DNA from: Arthrobacter oryzae
GTDB taxonomy: Bacteria; Actinomycetota; Actinomycetes; Actinomycetales; Micrococcaceae
Reading direction: 5' to 3'
NCBI RefSeq assembly: GCF_030812315.1
Contig: NZ_JAUSSM010000002.1
Coordinates: 620,001 to 684,000, forward strand
Length of the DNA: 64,000 bases
Below, in pieces: positions 1-8,954 of this stretch (positions are counted from its first letter, which is position 1; each line of letters begins with the position of its first letter). The notes below the pieces were generated by a model, which made no database searches, was not told where the DNA came from, and saw only the letters and a list, made by a program, of their open reading frames with translations. A program made the translations under genes and the position numbers.

Positions 1-42
1 CAGTTCGGCGTAGACGCTCTCTACGGAAAATTCGTCTGTCAT
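1..42 (-). CDS. folC: FolC N-terminus (dihydrofolate/folylpolyglutamate synthase), partial
   Basis: Only the first 14 codons lie in the window, reading MTDEFSVESVYAEL on the minus strand; the rest runs off the left edge. The start is 3 bases after the ileS stop codon, and a GAGG inside the last ileS codons can serve as its ribosome binding site, so it is probably co-transcribed with ileS. The SVYAEL sequence resembles the start of actinobacterial FolC proteins, which add glutamate to folates. The assignment rests on this short stretch and on the usual actinobacterial order of a tRNA synthetase gene next to folC, so it is tentative. Confidence 0.55.
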   Translation of the reverse strand, partial: MTDEFSVESVYAEL

Positions 43-45
43 TGC

Positions 46-3000
46 TTAGGCCTCTACTTTTTCAACGCTGATCTGCGGTTCTGCGGAATCTGCTGCAACG
101 GTGCCCAGGTCCACTGTCAGGGTTTCGGTCCTGATGAGTCCGGCATTGGCTTCCAGGGCGTCGATGACGTTCTGCGCGGCGGTCACGGTGGTGCGGATCC
201 GGTCGCTCACGTTGAGGCCGGCATCCTTTCGGGCCTGCTGGATGGCACGGACCATGTCCCGGGCCAGGCCTTCGGCTTCCAGTTCGGGGGTGACCTCGGT
301 GTTGAGGACCACGAAGCCGCCGCCGGGCAATACTGCGACAGCAGAAGATGCAGTCGCCGAGCCGCCCTCGGACCCCGCCACGACCGTTTCCAGCGTGTAT
401 TCCTGCGGTTCGAGGACGAGTCCGCCCGCCGTGACCACTCCCGCGTCGTCCACGGACCAGTCGCCGGACTTGGAGCCCTTGATGGCCTGCTGGACGTTCT
501 TGCCGAGGCGCGGTCCTGCGGCCCGGGCGTTGACCACGAGCTTCTGCTCGATGCCGAACTCCTCCGGGGAGGCGCTCTCGGCGTCCAGCAGGCGGACGGA
601 ACGCAGGTTGAGTTCATCGGCGACGACGGCGGCAAAGCCTCCCAGCGCATCCGCGCCGGGTGCCACCACGGTGAGCTCCTGCAGCGGCAGGCGGACCCGG
701 AGGTTCGCGGCCTTGCGGAGTGAGGAGCCGGTGGAGCAGATTTGCTGGACCCTGTCCATGGCCTCGACGAGTCCCGGGTTGGCCGGGAAGAGGTCAGCCT
801 CCGGCCAGTCGGCCAGGTGCACGGAGCGCCCGCCGGTGAGGCCGCGCCAGATCTCCTCGGAGACCAGCGGCAGCAGCGACGCGGCCACCCGGGAGACGGT
901 CTCCAGCGCGGTGTAGAGCGCGTCAAACGCGTCGACGCTCTCGTCAAAGAAGCGCTGGCGGCTGCGGCGGACGTACCAGTTGGTGAGCATGTCCAGGTAG
1001 CTGCGCAGTTCGTCGCAGGCACCGGAGATGTCGTAGCTGTCCAGCTGGGCGGTCATGTTGCGGACCAGGTCTCCGGTGTTGGCCATGAGGTACTGGTCCA
1101 GTGTGTCCGCGTAGCCGTCATAGCGCAGCTTCGCGTCGTAGCCCTTCGCTTGTTCACCGGCTGCGCCAGACGCCGCGTTCGTGTACAGCGTGAAGAAGCT
1201 GTACACGTTCCACAGCGGCAGGATGACCTGGCGGACGCCGTCGCGGATTCCCTGCTCGGTGACCACAAGGTTGCCGCCGCGCAGGATGGGGCTGGACATC
1301 AGGAACCAGCGCATGGCGTCGGAACCGTCGCGGTCCAGGACCTCGGAGACGTCCGGGTAATTGCGCAGGCTCTTGGACATCTTCTGCCCGTCCGAGCCGA
1401 GCACGATGCCGTGGCTGATGACGTTGCGGAACGCCGGCCGGTCGAACAGCGCCGTGGACAGGATGTGCAGCATGTAGAACCAACCGCGCGTCTGCCCGAT
1501 GTACTCGACGATGAAGTCTGCCGGGTTGTGGGTGTCGAACCATTCCTCGTTCTGGAACGGGTAGTGGACCTGGCCGTACGGCATGGAACCGGAGTCGAAC
1601 CAGACGTCCAGGACGTCCTCGACGCGGCGCATCACGGACTGGCCCTCTTCGGGGGTGCGGGGGTCGTCGGGGTTCGGGCGGGTCAGTTCGTCGATGAACG
1701 GCCGGTGCAGGTCAACCTGTCCGTCCTTGTTCAGCGGGAGCCGGCCGAAGTCGGCCTCGATCTCGGCGAGCGAGCCGTAGACGTCGGTGCGCGGGTATTC
1801 GGGGTCGCTGGACTGCCACACCGGGATGGGGCTGCCCCAGTAGCGGTTGCGGCTGATGGACCAGTCGCGGGCGTTGGCCAGCCACTTGCCGAACTGGCCG
1901 TCTTTGACGTTGCCGGGGATCCAGTTGATCTCCTGGTTCAGCTCGGACATGCGGTCCTTGAACTTGGTGACCTCCACGTACCAGGAGGACACCGCACGGT
2001 AGATCAGCGGGTTGCGGCAGCGCCAGCAGTGCGGGTAGCTGTGCTCGTAGCTGGCCTGCCGGACCAGGCGGCCCTGGGCGCGCAGGACCTGGGTGATGGG
2101 CTTGTTGGCCTCGAACACCTGCAGTCCGACGATGTCGTGCAGGTCGCCGTGCGAGAACAGCGGCAGGAACTTCGCGCCCTCGTCCACGGACAGGACCACG
2201 GGGATGCCCGCCTCTTCACAGACCTTCTGGTCGTCTTCACCGTAGGCGGGCGCCTGGTGGACGATACCGGTGCCATCGGTGGTGGTGACGTAGTCGGCCA
2301 CGAGGAAGCACCAGGCGTTTTCCGTGCCGAACTTTTCGGCGTCGCTGAAGTCGGTCCAGAGCGGCTGGTACTGCAGGCCGGCCAGTTCGGCGCCGGTGTA
2401 CGTGGCGGTGACCGCTGCCTCGGCCGCCTCAACGCCCGCGGTGCCGTCGCCGTAGCCCAGGTCCTTGGCATAGGTGCCCAACAGGTCGGCGGCGAGCAGG
2501 AAGCTCCCCGCGACGGGGGCCTCGGGGGACGCCGCCTTGATGCCGTTGGGGCCAACTGGCAGTACCGCGTAAGTGATGGACGGCCCGACGGCGAGCGCCA
2601 GGTTGGTGGGCAGCGTCCAGGGCGTTGTGGTCCAGGCGAGCGCCTGCACGCCGGCGAGCTGCCTGGACAGTTCCGACTCCCCTGCCGTGATGGGGAACGT
2701 CACGGTGACCGTCTGGTCCTGCCGGTTCTTGTAGACGTCGTCATCCATGCGCAACTCGTGGTTGGACAGCGGCGTCTCGTCCTTCCAGCAGTACGGCAGG
2801 ACCCGGTAGCCGTTGTAGGTCAGGCCCTTTTCGTGCAGCTGCTTGAAGGCCCAGAGCACGGACTCCATGTACTCGACGTTGAGCGTCTTGTAGTCATTGT
2901 CGAAGTCCACCCAGCGGGCCTGGCGCGTGACGTAGCTCTTCCATTCGTCCGCGTACTTCATCACGGAGGCGCGGCAGGCGTCGTTGAACTTGTCGATGCC

Positions 3001-3420
3001 CATGGCTTCGATCTGGGTCTTGTCCGTCATGCCCAGCTGCTTCATGGCTTCCAGCTCGGCGGGCAGGCCGTGGGTGTCCCAGCCGAAGCGGCGCTCAACG
3101 CGGCGGCCGCGCTGCGTCTGGTAGCGGCCCACCAGGTCTTTGGCGTAGCCGGTCAGCAGGTGGCCGTAGTGCGGCAGGCCATTGGCGAAGGGAGGGCCGT
3201 CGTAGAAGACGAACTCGTTGCTGCCGGGTTCGCCGCCGGGCATGTCTGCGCTGCGCTGGTCGATGCTCGCCTGGAAGGTGCCGTCCTGGTCCCAGTACTT
3301 GAGGATCCGTTCTTCGATCTCCGGGAACTTCACGGAGGCAGACACGCCAGAGGTGTTGGAAGCGGACGTGGTGGAACCGGAGCCTGACAGTGCGGCAGAG
3401 GCCTTGGGGTAATGAGTCAT
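46..3420 (-). CDS. ileS: Isoleucyl-tRNA synthetase
   Basis: Cytoplasmic class I aminoacyl-tRNA synthetase that charges tRNA-Ile. At about 1124 residues it has the length of the larger bacterial/eukaryote-like IleRS type. The HIGH-type signature reads PHYGH near residue 83, the KMSKS loop lies near residue 679, and the WTTTPWTLP segment of the editing domain is present between them. I start at ATG 3420 (MTHYPKAS) rather than the upstream in-frame codon at 3459, because the upstream codons fall in the leader between a T-box element and a ribosome binding site (AGGA). folC follows at once, suggesting an operon. Expression is probably controlled by uncharged tRNA-Ile through the leader. The identity is firm. 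Confidence 0.97.
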   Translation of the reverse strand: MTHYPKASAALSGSGSTTSASNTSGVSASVKFPEIEERILKYWDQDGTFQASIDQRSADMPGGEPGSNEFVFYDGPPFANGLPHYGHLLTGYAKDLVGRYQTQRGRRVERRFGWDTHGLPAELEAMKQLGMTDKTQIEAMGIDKFNDACRASVMKYADEWKSYVTRQARWVDFDNDYKTLNVEYMESVLWAFKQLHEKGLTYNGYRVLPYCWKDETPLSNHELRMDDDVYKNRQDQTVTVTFPITAGESELSRQLAGVQALAWTTTPWTLPTNLALAVGPSITYAVLPVGPNGIKAASPEAPVAGSFLLAADLLGTYAKDLGYGDGTAGVEAAEAAVTATYTGAELAGLQYQPLWTDFSDAEKFGTENAWCFLVADYVTTTDGTGIVHQAPAYGEDDQKVCEEAGIPVVLSVDEGAKFLPLFSHGDLHDIVGLQVFEANKPITQVLRAQGRLVRQASYEHSYPHCWRCRNPLIYRAVSSWYVEVTKFKDRMSELNQEINWIPGNVKDGQFGKWLANARDWSISRNRYWGSPIPVWQSSDPEYPRTDVYGSLAEIEADFGRLPLNKDGQVDLHRPFIDELTRPNPDDPRTPEEGQSVMRRVEDVLDVWFDSGSMPYGQVHYPFQNEEWFDTHNPADFIVEYIGQTRGWFYMLHILSTALFDRPAFRNVISHGIVLGSDGQKMSKSLRNYPDVSEVLDRDGSDAMRWFLMSSPILRGGNLVVTEQGIRDGVRQVILPLWNVYSFFTLYTNAASGAAGEQAKGYDAKLRYDGYADTLDQYLMANTGDLVRNMTAQLDSYDISGACDELRSYLDMLTNWYVRRSRQRFFDESVDAFDALYTALETVSRVAASLLPLVSEEIWRGLTGGRSVHLADWPEADLFPANPGLVEAMDRVQQICSTGSSLRKAANLRVRLPLQELTVVAPGADALGGFAAVVADELNLRSVRLLDAESASPEEFGIEQKLVVNARAAGPRLGKNVQQAIKGSKSGDWSVDDAGVVTAGGLVLEPQEYTLETVVAGSEGGSATASSAVAVLPGGGFVVLNTEVTPELEAEGLARDMVRAIQQARKDAGLNVSDRIRTTVTAAQNVIDALEANAGLIRTETLTVDLGTVAADSAEPQISVEKVEA

Positions 3421-3423
3421 CTC

Positions 3424-3672
3424 GACATCCTGGGTTGAGCTAGTGAGCAAGTGGATCATTCAGGATGCGAGGACGGCCCGTACGCTGTCTTCCAACAGCA
3501 CCGGCACCGCGGTACCACCTCACTTACCGCCGCCGGACCCCGTGAAGGGAGAGAACCGGCGTCGGCCGCTCATTGCTGCTGTGACGGGCTTACCCGTCCG
3601 GTTCTACTGGTCCGGGTTCCTGCGCCGCAGGGCCCGGAGGTTCTTCCGGAAGCTCACCGGTGATGGCCGGGT
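3424..3672 (-). promoter_or_regulatory. T-box leader of ileS, probably translational
   Basis: Read on the minus strand, the leader contains the T-box core TGGTACCGCGG at 3517-3507, which pairs with the acceptor end of uncharged tRNA. A possible isoleucine specifier ATC sits at 3664-3662 within CCGGCCATCACCGG, which could form a short stem I loop. Close to the gene, CATCCTG (3467-3461) is fully complementary to CAGGATG (3432-3426), which carries the ileS Shine-Dalgarno sequence, so the helix could hide the ribosome binding site. There is no U-run terminator. Actinobacterial ileS T-boxes of this kind are known to act on translation. The T-box core is seen directly; the specifier and the switching model are inferred. 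Confidence 0.85.
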
Positions 3673-3687
3673 CAAAGCTGATACTCG

Positions 3688-3693
3688 ATTGTA
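3688..3693 (-). promoter_or_regulatory. ileS: Candidate -10 element of the ileS promoter
   Basis: TACAAT on the minus strand lies just upstream of the T-box leader, at a sensible distance for a transcript that includes the candidate specifier. I see no strong -35 box, so this is only a candidate. Confidence 0.4.
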
Positions 3694-3778
3694 CCCAGAG
3701 TTGCAGTGTTCTTCAGTAAACCGGAAGCTGCGTTGCAGTTGTTCTCCGGTAACCGGGCACCTGCATAGACTCGGGCAC

Positions 3779-4804
3779 ATGACTTTCCCCGCCCCGGTTT
3801 CCACCGCCGCCCTCCCGTCACAACGGCGCAGGTCCGTCACGTGGCCGGTGCTCGCCGTGCTGGTTTCCTTGCCGGTGGCGGTCCTGTCCGTCTTCCGTGC
3901 CATTCCGGCAGAGTGGCCCACCGCCGTCGTCCAGCTGCTGTCCTTCACCCCGTGGCTGGTGATACCTGCCGGCGCCGCGTTGCTCCTGTCGATCCTGGCC
4001 CGGCGGGCCTGGCTGGCCTGGATGACGGCCGCCCTCATGGCAGTCCAACTCTTCTGGCTTTTCCCGCTGGACCACGGCCGGAGCATTCCCGACACCGCAG
4101 CGCCCCCGGTGCAACTGACGGCCATGAACCTCAATTCGGAATTCGGCCAGGCGGACGCGGCGGAAATTGTCCGGCTGGTGCGGGAAAACGGCGTCGGGCT
4201 GCTGACTGTCCAGGAACATTCGCAGGCGCTGGAAGACAAGCTGGCCGCCGAAGGCCTGTCCGCCCTGCTTCCCCACAGGATCAGCGACCCCACAAACGAC
4301 GGCGCCGGCAGCGCCGTCTACTCAGCGCACCGGATGGAAGCGGTCGGCGTCGTGCCGGATACGCCGTTTCAGATACCGATCGTCCGGGTCACCGTTGAAC
4401 GGTCGGGAACGACGGCGGTCCTCGAAGTGGCGAACGTCCATGCGCTGCCGCCGGTTGACGTCCGGATTGGCCAGTGGCGCAGCGACCTCGCAGCCGTGGC
4501 CCGCCTGGCCGCACGGCCTGGCAACCGGCTGCTCATCGGCGACTTCAATGCCACCTACGATCATGCCGAGTTCCGCGCACTCCTCGACGGCGGCCCCGAT
4601 GGCCGGAAGATGGTGGATGTTGGAACGGCCGCCGGCATGCGCCTCGTCCCAACGTGGCCGATGGAAGGACCCCGGCTGCCCGGTATTGCCATCGACCATC
4701 TAGTGACCAGCCCGGGCATCGCCGGTTCCGGGTACGGGGTGCATCGAATCCCCGGAACCGACCACGCCGCAGTCGTGGCGACGCTGAGCGTCCCGGCGGG
4801 TTAG
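3779..4804 (+). CDS. Membrane protein with endonuclease/exonuclease/phosphatase domain
   Basis: About 341 residues from ATG 3779; the open frame extends upstream into the ileS leader, but MTFPAPVS is the first sensible start. Three hydrophobic segments lie in the first 100 residues (around WPVLAVLVSLPVAVL, the TPWLVIPAGAALL region, and AWMTAALMAVQLFWL). An EEP-type domain follows, with LTAMNLNSEFG, TVQEHS, the GDFNAT metal and phosphate motif, and the terminal IDHLV and GTDHAAV motifs. The family hydrolyses phosphodiesters or phosphoesters in nucleic acids, lipids or nucleotides. The domain would sit outside or inside the membrane depending on topology, which cannot be settled here. The substrate is unknown. 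It is divergent from ileS. Confidence 0.85.
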   Translation: MTFPAPVSTAALPSQRRRSVTWPVLAVLVSLPVAVLSVFRAIPAEWPTAVVQLLSFTPWLVIPAGAALLLSILARRAWLAWMTAALMAVQLFWLFPLDHGRSIPDTAAPPVQLTAMNLNSEFGQADAAEIVRLVRENGVGLLTVQEHSQALEDKLAAEGLSALLPHRISDPTNDGAGSAVYSAHRMEAVGVVPDTPFQIPIVRVTVERSGTTAVLEVANVHALPPVDVRIGQWRSDLAAVARLAARPGNRLLIGDFNATYDHAEFRALLDGGPDGRKMVDVGTAAGMRLVPTWPMEGPRLPGIAIDHLVTSPGIAGSGYGVHRIPGTDHAAVVATLSVPAG

Positions 4805-4848
4805 TGGCCCGGCAGGTTACTGGCCCGGCAGCGGGCTGGCGCCCTGAC

Positions 4849-5610
4849 TCAGGCCTGTTTGCGGATGAGCTTGTAGTTAGCGGCCTGCGCCACTGGCCGG
4901 ATCACGATCTGGTCCAGGTTCACGTGGTGCGGGGCGGTGACGGCGTAGCGGACCACGTCGGCGACGTCGTCCGCCGTGAGCGGTTTCTCGACGCCCTGGT
5001 AGACCTTGCCGGCGGCCTCCTGGTCGCCCAGCCTGTTGAGGGCGAATTCCTCGGTGTGCACGAGGCCCGGAGCAACCTCGATGACCCGCAGGTTGTGTTC
5101 CACCTCTTCGAGCCGCAAGGCGTCGTTCATGGCGTGCTGGGCGAACTTGGCTGCGTTGTAACCGCCGCCGCCCTCATAGGAGGACAATCCGGCCGTCGAC
5201 GTCAGGTTCAGGACTGTTCCCTCCCCGCAGGCCCGCAGCATGGGAAGGAAGGCCCGGGTCAGTTTCATGGTGCCCAGGACGTTCACTTCGAACATCCACT
5301 TCCAGTCGTCCGTCTTGGCATCCGCGATCCTGTCCGCGCCCCGGGCGCCGCCGGCAACATTGATGAGGGTGTCAATGCCGCCTGCCTCCGTCACTTCGGC
5401 CAGGAGCCGCGCCACGTCAGCATCTTCAGTGATATCCGCAGGTATTGCAGTGGCTCCGGTTTCCTCAGCCAGTGCTGCGAGGCGGTCCGCGCGGCGGGCG
5501 ACGGCAAAGACCGTCCACCCCTCAGCCGTCAGCGCGCGGACCGTGGCCTGGCCGATTCCTGTGCTTGCTCCCGTAACTACTGCTGCCTTCGTCTGCTTTT
5601 CCTCAGTCAT
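4849..5610 (-). CDS. Short-chain dehydrogenase/reductase, YdfG-like
   Basis: A 253-residue classical SDR. The nucleotide-binding motif TGASTGIG is near residue 14, the NVAG segment (NNAG in most relatives) near residue 84, the active-site serine in LTSTAG, and the YNAAK catalytic pair near residue 155. The protein ends with a short Arg/Lys tail. An arginine pair after the second strand (VARRADRL) suggests NADP preference. Close relatives reduce small hydroxy acids or 3-oxo compounds such as those handled by YdfG, but the substrate cannot be read from sequence. It lies 10 bases downstream of the DUF488 gene on the same strand, so the two may be co-transcribed. Confidence 0.88.
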   Translation of the reverse strand: MTEEKQTKAAVVTGASTGIGQATVRALTAEGWTVFAVARRADRLAALAEETGATAIPADITEDADVARLLAEVTEAGGIDTLINVAGGARGADRIADAKTDDWKWMFEVNVLGTMKLTRAFLPMLRACGEGTVLNLTSTAGLSSYEGGGGYNAAKFAQHAMNDALRLEEVEHNLRVIEVAPGLVHTEEFALNRLGDQEAAGKVYQGVEKPLTADDVADVVRYAVTAPHHVNLDQIVIRPVAQAANYKLIRKQA

Positions 5611-5619
5611 GGCACCACC

Positions 5620-5874
5620 CTAGCGCCGGAGGAACTCCAACAGCACACGGGCGTGGTTGACTTCCGGATCCCTGGCGCCATACAGCAACGTGATGCGCTG
5701 ATGCTTCTCCGCCAACTCCTGCAGTGCAATGTCCTTGAGCCAAAGGTCCAACCGGGCCCGTTCCTTACTGACCCCGCGCGGCCAGAGCCGGTCCACCAGG
5801 ACGCGGAAACCGTCGTCGCCGGCCGGTTCCTCGTAGATGCGCTTGGTCACTAACTGGCGGGCTTCGTTGTCCAT
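5620..5874 (-). CDS. DUF488 (YeaO-like) protein with an internal deletion
   Basis: An 84-residue protein. The N-terminal half is typical of YeaO/DUF488 proteins (VKRIYE-type start, [19 protein letters not shown]), and the C-terminal part is also typical ([19 protein letters not shown]). Family members are about 115-120 residues and carry some 30-37 residues between these parts, containing the TELRKWF-like helix and the following FRxRY region. Here WLKDIA runs straight into LQELAEKHQ with the frame intact. It may be a working short form or an in-frame deletion product. The function of the family is not established. It sits 10 bases upstream of the SDR gene and is divergent from valS. Confidence 0.75.
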   Translation of the reverse strand: MDNEARQLVTKRIYEEPAGDDGFRVLVDRLWPRGVSKERARLDLWLKDIALQELAEKHQRITLLYGARDPEVNHARVLLEFLRR

Positions 5875-5935
5875 ACCGGGATGCTAGTGCAGGGAGACGC
5901 GCAGGCGATGGAAGAGAACATGAAACAATTGCTCC

Positions 5936-8557
5936 ATGGCTGAAGACAAACAGGGTACAGACACGCCCACCACTGCCCCTATCAACGTTCCGGACAAGCC
6001 CGCCCTTGAGGGGTTGGAAGCTGCCCTGACGCAGCGCTGGCTTGACGAAGGGACCTACAAGTTCAATCGGGAGACCACCAGGGAGCAGGTCTACTCGATC
6101 GACACTCCCCCGCCCACGGCGTCGGGCTCCCTGCACGTGGGGCACATGTTCTCCTACACCCAGACCGACGTCCTGGCGCGCTACCAGCGCATGACCGGCA
6201 AGAACGTCTTCTACCCGATGGGCTGGGACGACAACGGCCTGCCCACCGAGCGCCGCGTCCAGAACTATTACGGCGTTCGCTGCGATCCGGCAATCACCTA
6301 CGACGCCGCCTACCGCCCGCCGGCAGAGCCCGCCAAGAACCAGCGCGACTTCGATGTCATCTCGCGCCGGAACTTCATCGAGCTGTGCGAGGAACTCGCC
6401 GTCGAGGACGAGAAGGTCTTCGAGAACCTCTTCCAGACCTTGGGCCTCTCCGTCGACTGGGACCTGACCTACCGCACCATCGACGACAAGTCCCGGGCCA
6501 TCTCCCAGCGCGCCTTCCTGGCCAACCTCGCTGCCGGCGACGCCTACATGGCCGAAGCCCCCACGCTGTGGGACGTCACGTTCCGCACCGCAGTGGCCCA
6601 GGCCGAACTCGAGGACCGCGAAGTGGCCGGCGCCTACTACCGCTACCCGTTCTTCACCGAGGACGGCGAAAAGATCTACGTCGAGACCACCCGCCCGGAG
6701 CTGCTGGCCGCCTGTGCCGCCCTCGTGGCCAACCCCGACGACGAGCGGTACCAGCCCCTGTTCGGCAAGATGGTCACCTCCCCCCTGTTCGGCGTGGAGG
6801 TGGAGGTCAAGGCGCACCCCCTCGCCAAGGCGGACAAGGGCTCCGGCATCGCCATGGTCTGCACCTTCGGCGACCTGACCGACGTCACCTGGTGGCGCGA
6901 ACTCCAGCTGCCCACCCGCGCAATCGTGGGCCGCGACGGCCGCATCATCGGGGAAACCCCGGACTGGATCACCACTGAGGGAGGCCGCGCTGCCTTCGGG
7001 TCAATCGCCGGCAAAACTGTCTTTAGCGCCAAGGAAGCAGTGGTGGATCAGCTCTCCGCCGCCGAACTCCTCGACGGCGAGCCGAAGAAGATCATGCACC
7101 CGGTCAACTTCTTCGAGAAGGGCGACAAGCCCCTTGAGGTCGTGACGTCGCGCCAGTGGTACATCCGCAACGGCGGCCGAGACGAGGACCGCCGCGAACG
7201 CCTGATCGGCCGGGGCAACGAGATTGAATTCCACCCGGCATTCATGCGCTCACGCTACGAGAACTGGATCTCCGGACTGAACGGCGACTGGCTCGTATCC
7301 CGCCAGCGCTTCTTCGGCGTGCCTGTACCGGTCTGGTACCCACTCGACGCAGACGGCAACCCCGACTACGACGCGCCGATCCTGCCCTCGGACCAGCAGC
7401 TCCCGGTAGACCCGGCAGCCGATGCGGCCCCCGGCTACGAAGAAGCCCAGCGCGATGCGCCAGGCGGCTTCACCGGTGACGCCGATGTGCTGGACACCTG
7501 GGCGACGTCCTCGCTGACGCCGCAGATCGTGGGCGGATGGAGCACGGACGAGGCGCTCTTTGCCAAGGTCTACCCGTTTGATGTGCGCCCGCAGGCCCAC
7601 GACATCATCCGGACCTGGCTGTTCTCCACCGCTGTGCGTGCCGACGCGCTCCAGGACACGGCGCCGTGGAAGCACGCGGCCATCTCCGGCTGGATCCTTG
7701 ATCCGGACCGCAAGAAGATGTCCAAGTCCAAGGGCAACGTGATCGTCCCGACCGACGTCCTCAACGAATACGGTTCGGACGCGGTCCGCTACTGGGCTGC
7801 ATCGGCCAAGCTCGGCGCGGATACCGCCTACGAGATCGCCCAGATGAAGATCGGCCGCCGCCTGGCGATCAAGCTCCTCAACGCCTCGAAGTTCGTCCTG
7901 AACCTCGGTGCCACGGAAAACTCGGTGGTATCCACGGACCTGTCCGTACTGACCAACCCCTTGGACCGCGCGGTGTTGGCGCAGCTCTCGGACGTCGTGG
8001 CACAGGCCACCAAGGCCTTCGAAAACTACGACTACTCCCGTGCCCTGCAGATCAGTGAAAGCTTCTTCTGGCAGTTCACCGACGACTATGTGGAGCTCAT
8101 CAAGGACCGCGCCTACGGTGCTGCCGGCGAGGCTGAGCAGGCGTCCGTCCTGGCGGCCCTCGCCACCAGCCTGGATACCCTGCTGAGGCTGTTTGCGCCG
8201 TTCCTGCCCTTCGCCACCGAAGAGGTCTGGGGCTGGTGGCGCAGCGGCTCGGTACACCGCGCCGAATGGCCCAAGCCCCTGGAGGTGTCCGACGGCGACA
8301 CCACCATGCTCGCGACTGTCGGGGTCGCGCTGAGCGGCATCCGCAAGTCCAAGTCCGAGGCAAAGGTCAAGCAGCGCACTGAGGTCATGTCCGCCACGAT
8401 CACGGCCACGGAGTCACTCACGACGCAGCTGAAGGCCGGCCTTGCGGACCTGAAGGCAGCCTCCAACGCACGTGAATTGACCTTGGTCGCCGGCGAAGGC
8501 GAACTCACCGTCAGCGATGTTGTGCTGGCCCAGCCGGAGGAAGCACCGGGCGCCTAA
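5936..8557 (+). CDS. valS: Valyl-tRNA synthetase, archaeal-like (type 2) form
   Basis: Cytoplasmic class I synthetase that charges tRNA-Val, 873 residues. The HIGH motif is LHVGH near residue 68, KMSKSKGN is near residue 594, and an anticodon-binding domain follows. The stretch MGWDDNGLPTERRVQ, where the common bacterial ValRS has a GTDHAGIATQ-type sequence, marks the second ValRS type known from Archaea, Rickettsia and some Actinobacteria. The long C-terminal coiled-coil arm of the common type is absent or short. The start follows a purine-rich stretch (GGAAGAGAA) about 10-18 bases upstream. Two tandem terminators follow the gene. Confidence 0.97.
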   Translation: MAEDKQGTDTPTTAPINVPDKPALEGLEAALTQRWLDEGTYKFNRETTREQVYSIDTPPPTASGSLHVGHMFSYTQTDVLARYQRMTGKNVFYPMGWDDNGLPTERRVQNYYGVRCDPAITYDAAYRPPAEPAKNQRDFDVISRRNFIELCEELAVEDEKVFENLFQTLGLSVDWDLTYRTIDDKSRAISQRAFLANLAAGDAYMAEAPTLWDVTFRTAVAQAELEDREVAGAYYRYPFFTEDGEKIYVETTRPELLAACAALVANPDDERYQPLFGKMVTSPLFGVEVEVKAHPLAKADKGSGIAMVCTFGDLTDVTWWRELQLPTRAIVGRDGRIIGETPDWITTEGGRAAFGSIAGKTVFSAKEAVVDQLSAAELLDGEPKKIMHPVNFFEKGDKPLEVVTSRQWYIRNGGRDEDRRERLIGRGNEIEFHPAFMRSRYENWISGLNGDWLVSRQRFFGVPVPVWYPLDADGNPDYDAPILPSDQQLPVDPAADAAPGYEEAQRDAPGGFTGDADVLDTWATSSLTPQIVGGWSTDEALFAKVYPFDVRPQAHDIIRTWLFSTAVRADALQDTAPWKHAAISGWILDPDRKKMSKSKGNVIVPTDVLNEYGSDAVRYWAASAKLGADTAYEIAQMKIGRRLAIKLLNASKFVLNLGATENSVVSTDLSVLTNPLDRAVLAQLSDVVAQATKAFENYDYSRALQISESFFWQFTDDYVELIKDRAYGAAGEAEQASVLAALATSLDTLLRLFAPFLPFATEEVWGWWRSGSVHRAEWPKPLEVSDGDTTMLATVGVALSGIRKSKSEAKVKQRTEVMSATITATESLTTQLKAGLADLKAASNARELTLVAGEGELTVSDVVLAQPEEAPGA

Positions 8558-8601
8558 CGCCTGCCGGGCCGCATGCCTGCCTGGCAGGCCGAAGGCAAAA
8601 C

Positions 8602-8642
8602 AGAAGCCCCATCAGCGTCCTGCTGGCGGGGCTTCTGATTTT
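8602..8642 (+). terminator. First terminator after valS
   Basis: Hairpin with arms AGAAGCCCC and GGGGCTTCT followed by GATTTT. It lies 45 bases after the valS stop codon and should end the valS transcript. Confidence 0.85.
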
Positions 8643-8650
8643 GGGCAAAG

Positions 8651-8697
8651 GGGAAGCCCCATCAGCGTGTTGCCGTTGGTGGGGCTTCGACTTTTCG
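8651..8697 (+). terminator. Second tandem terminator after valS
   Basis: Hairpin with arms GAAGCCCC and GGGGCTTC followed by a T-rich stretch. It shares GAAGCCCCATCAGCGT with the first terminator, so one copy may derive from the other. Confidence 0.8.
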
Positions 8698-8954
8698 ATT
8701 GTCTCGTGACGTCTATGACAACCTGGCGGAATCCTCGGAATTTCAGGTCTTCCTACCTCGTCACTGGTAGCCAGCTTCTGACTTTGCCGAAGGCTGCGTC
8801 AGATGCGTGTCACTGAATCTTTGGTTTCCGTGTCCCTCTTCTTTCGAAGTGGGTAAGAACTATTGTTGTCCCACCCAAGGCGATCCGCAATAGCCCCGGA
8901 AGAACTACATGGAAGTAATTCTCGCGGGCCTCCAAGGCCGTCCCGAGGAGGACG
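8698..8954. other. Gene-free, relatively AT-rich gap
   Basis: About 260 bases between the valS terminators and the end of the convergent nitroreductase gene. Base composition is visibly less GC-rich than the flanking genes. I see no open frame with sensible codon use, no tRNA and no clear hairpin. Confidence 0.6.

Noticed and set aside
742..3387. 881-codon plus-strand frame opposite ileS
   Set aside because: Antisense to a certain IleRS gene; its protein is low-complexity and rich in Val, Gln, Ala and Gly with no recognisable domain. High GC makes such mirror frames common.
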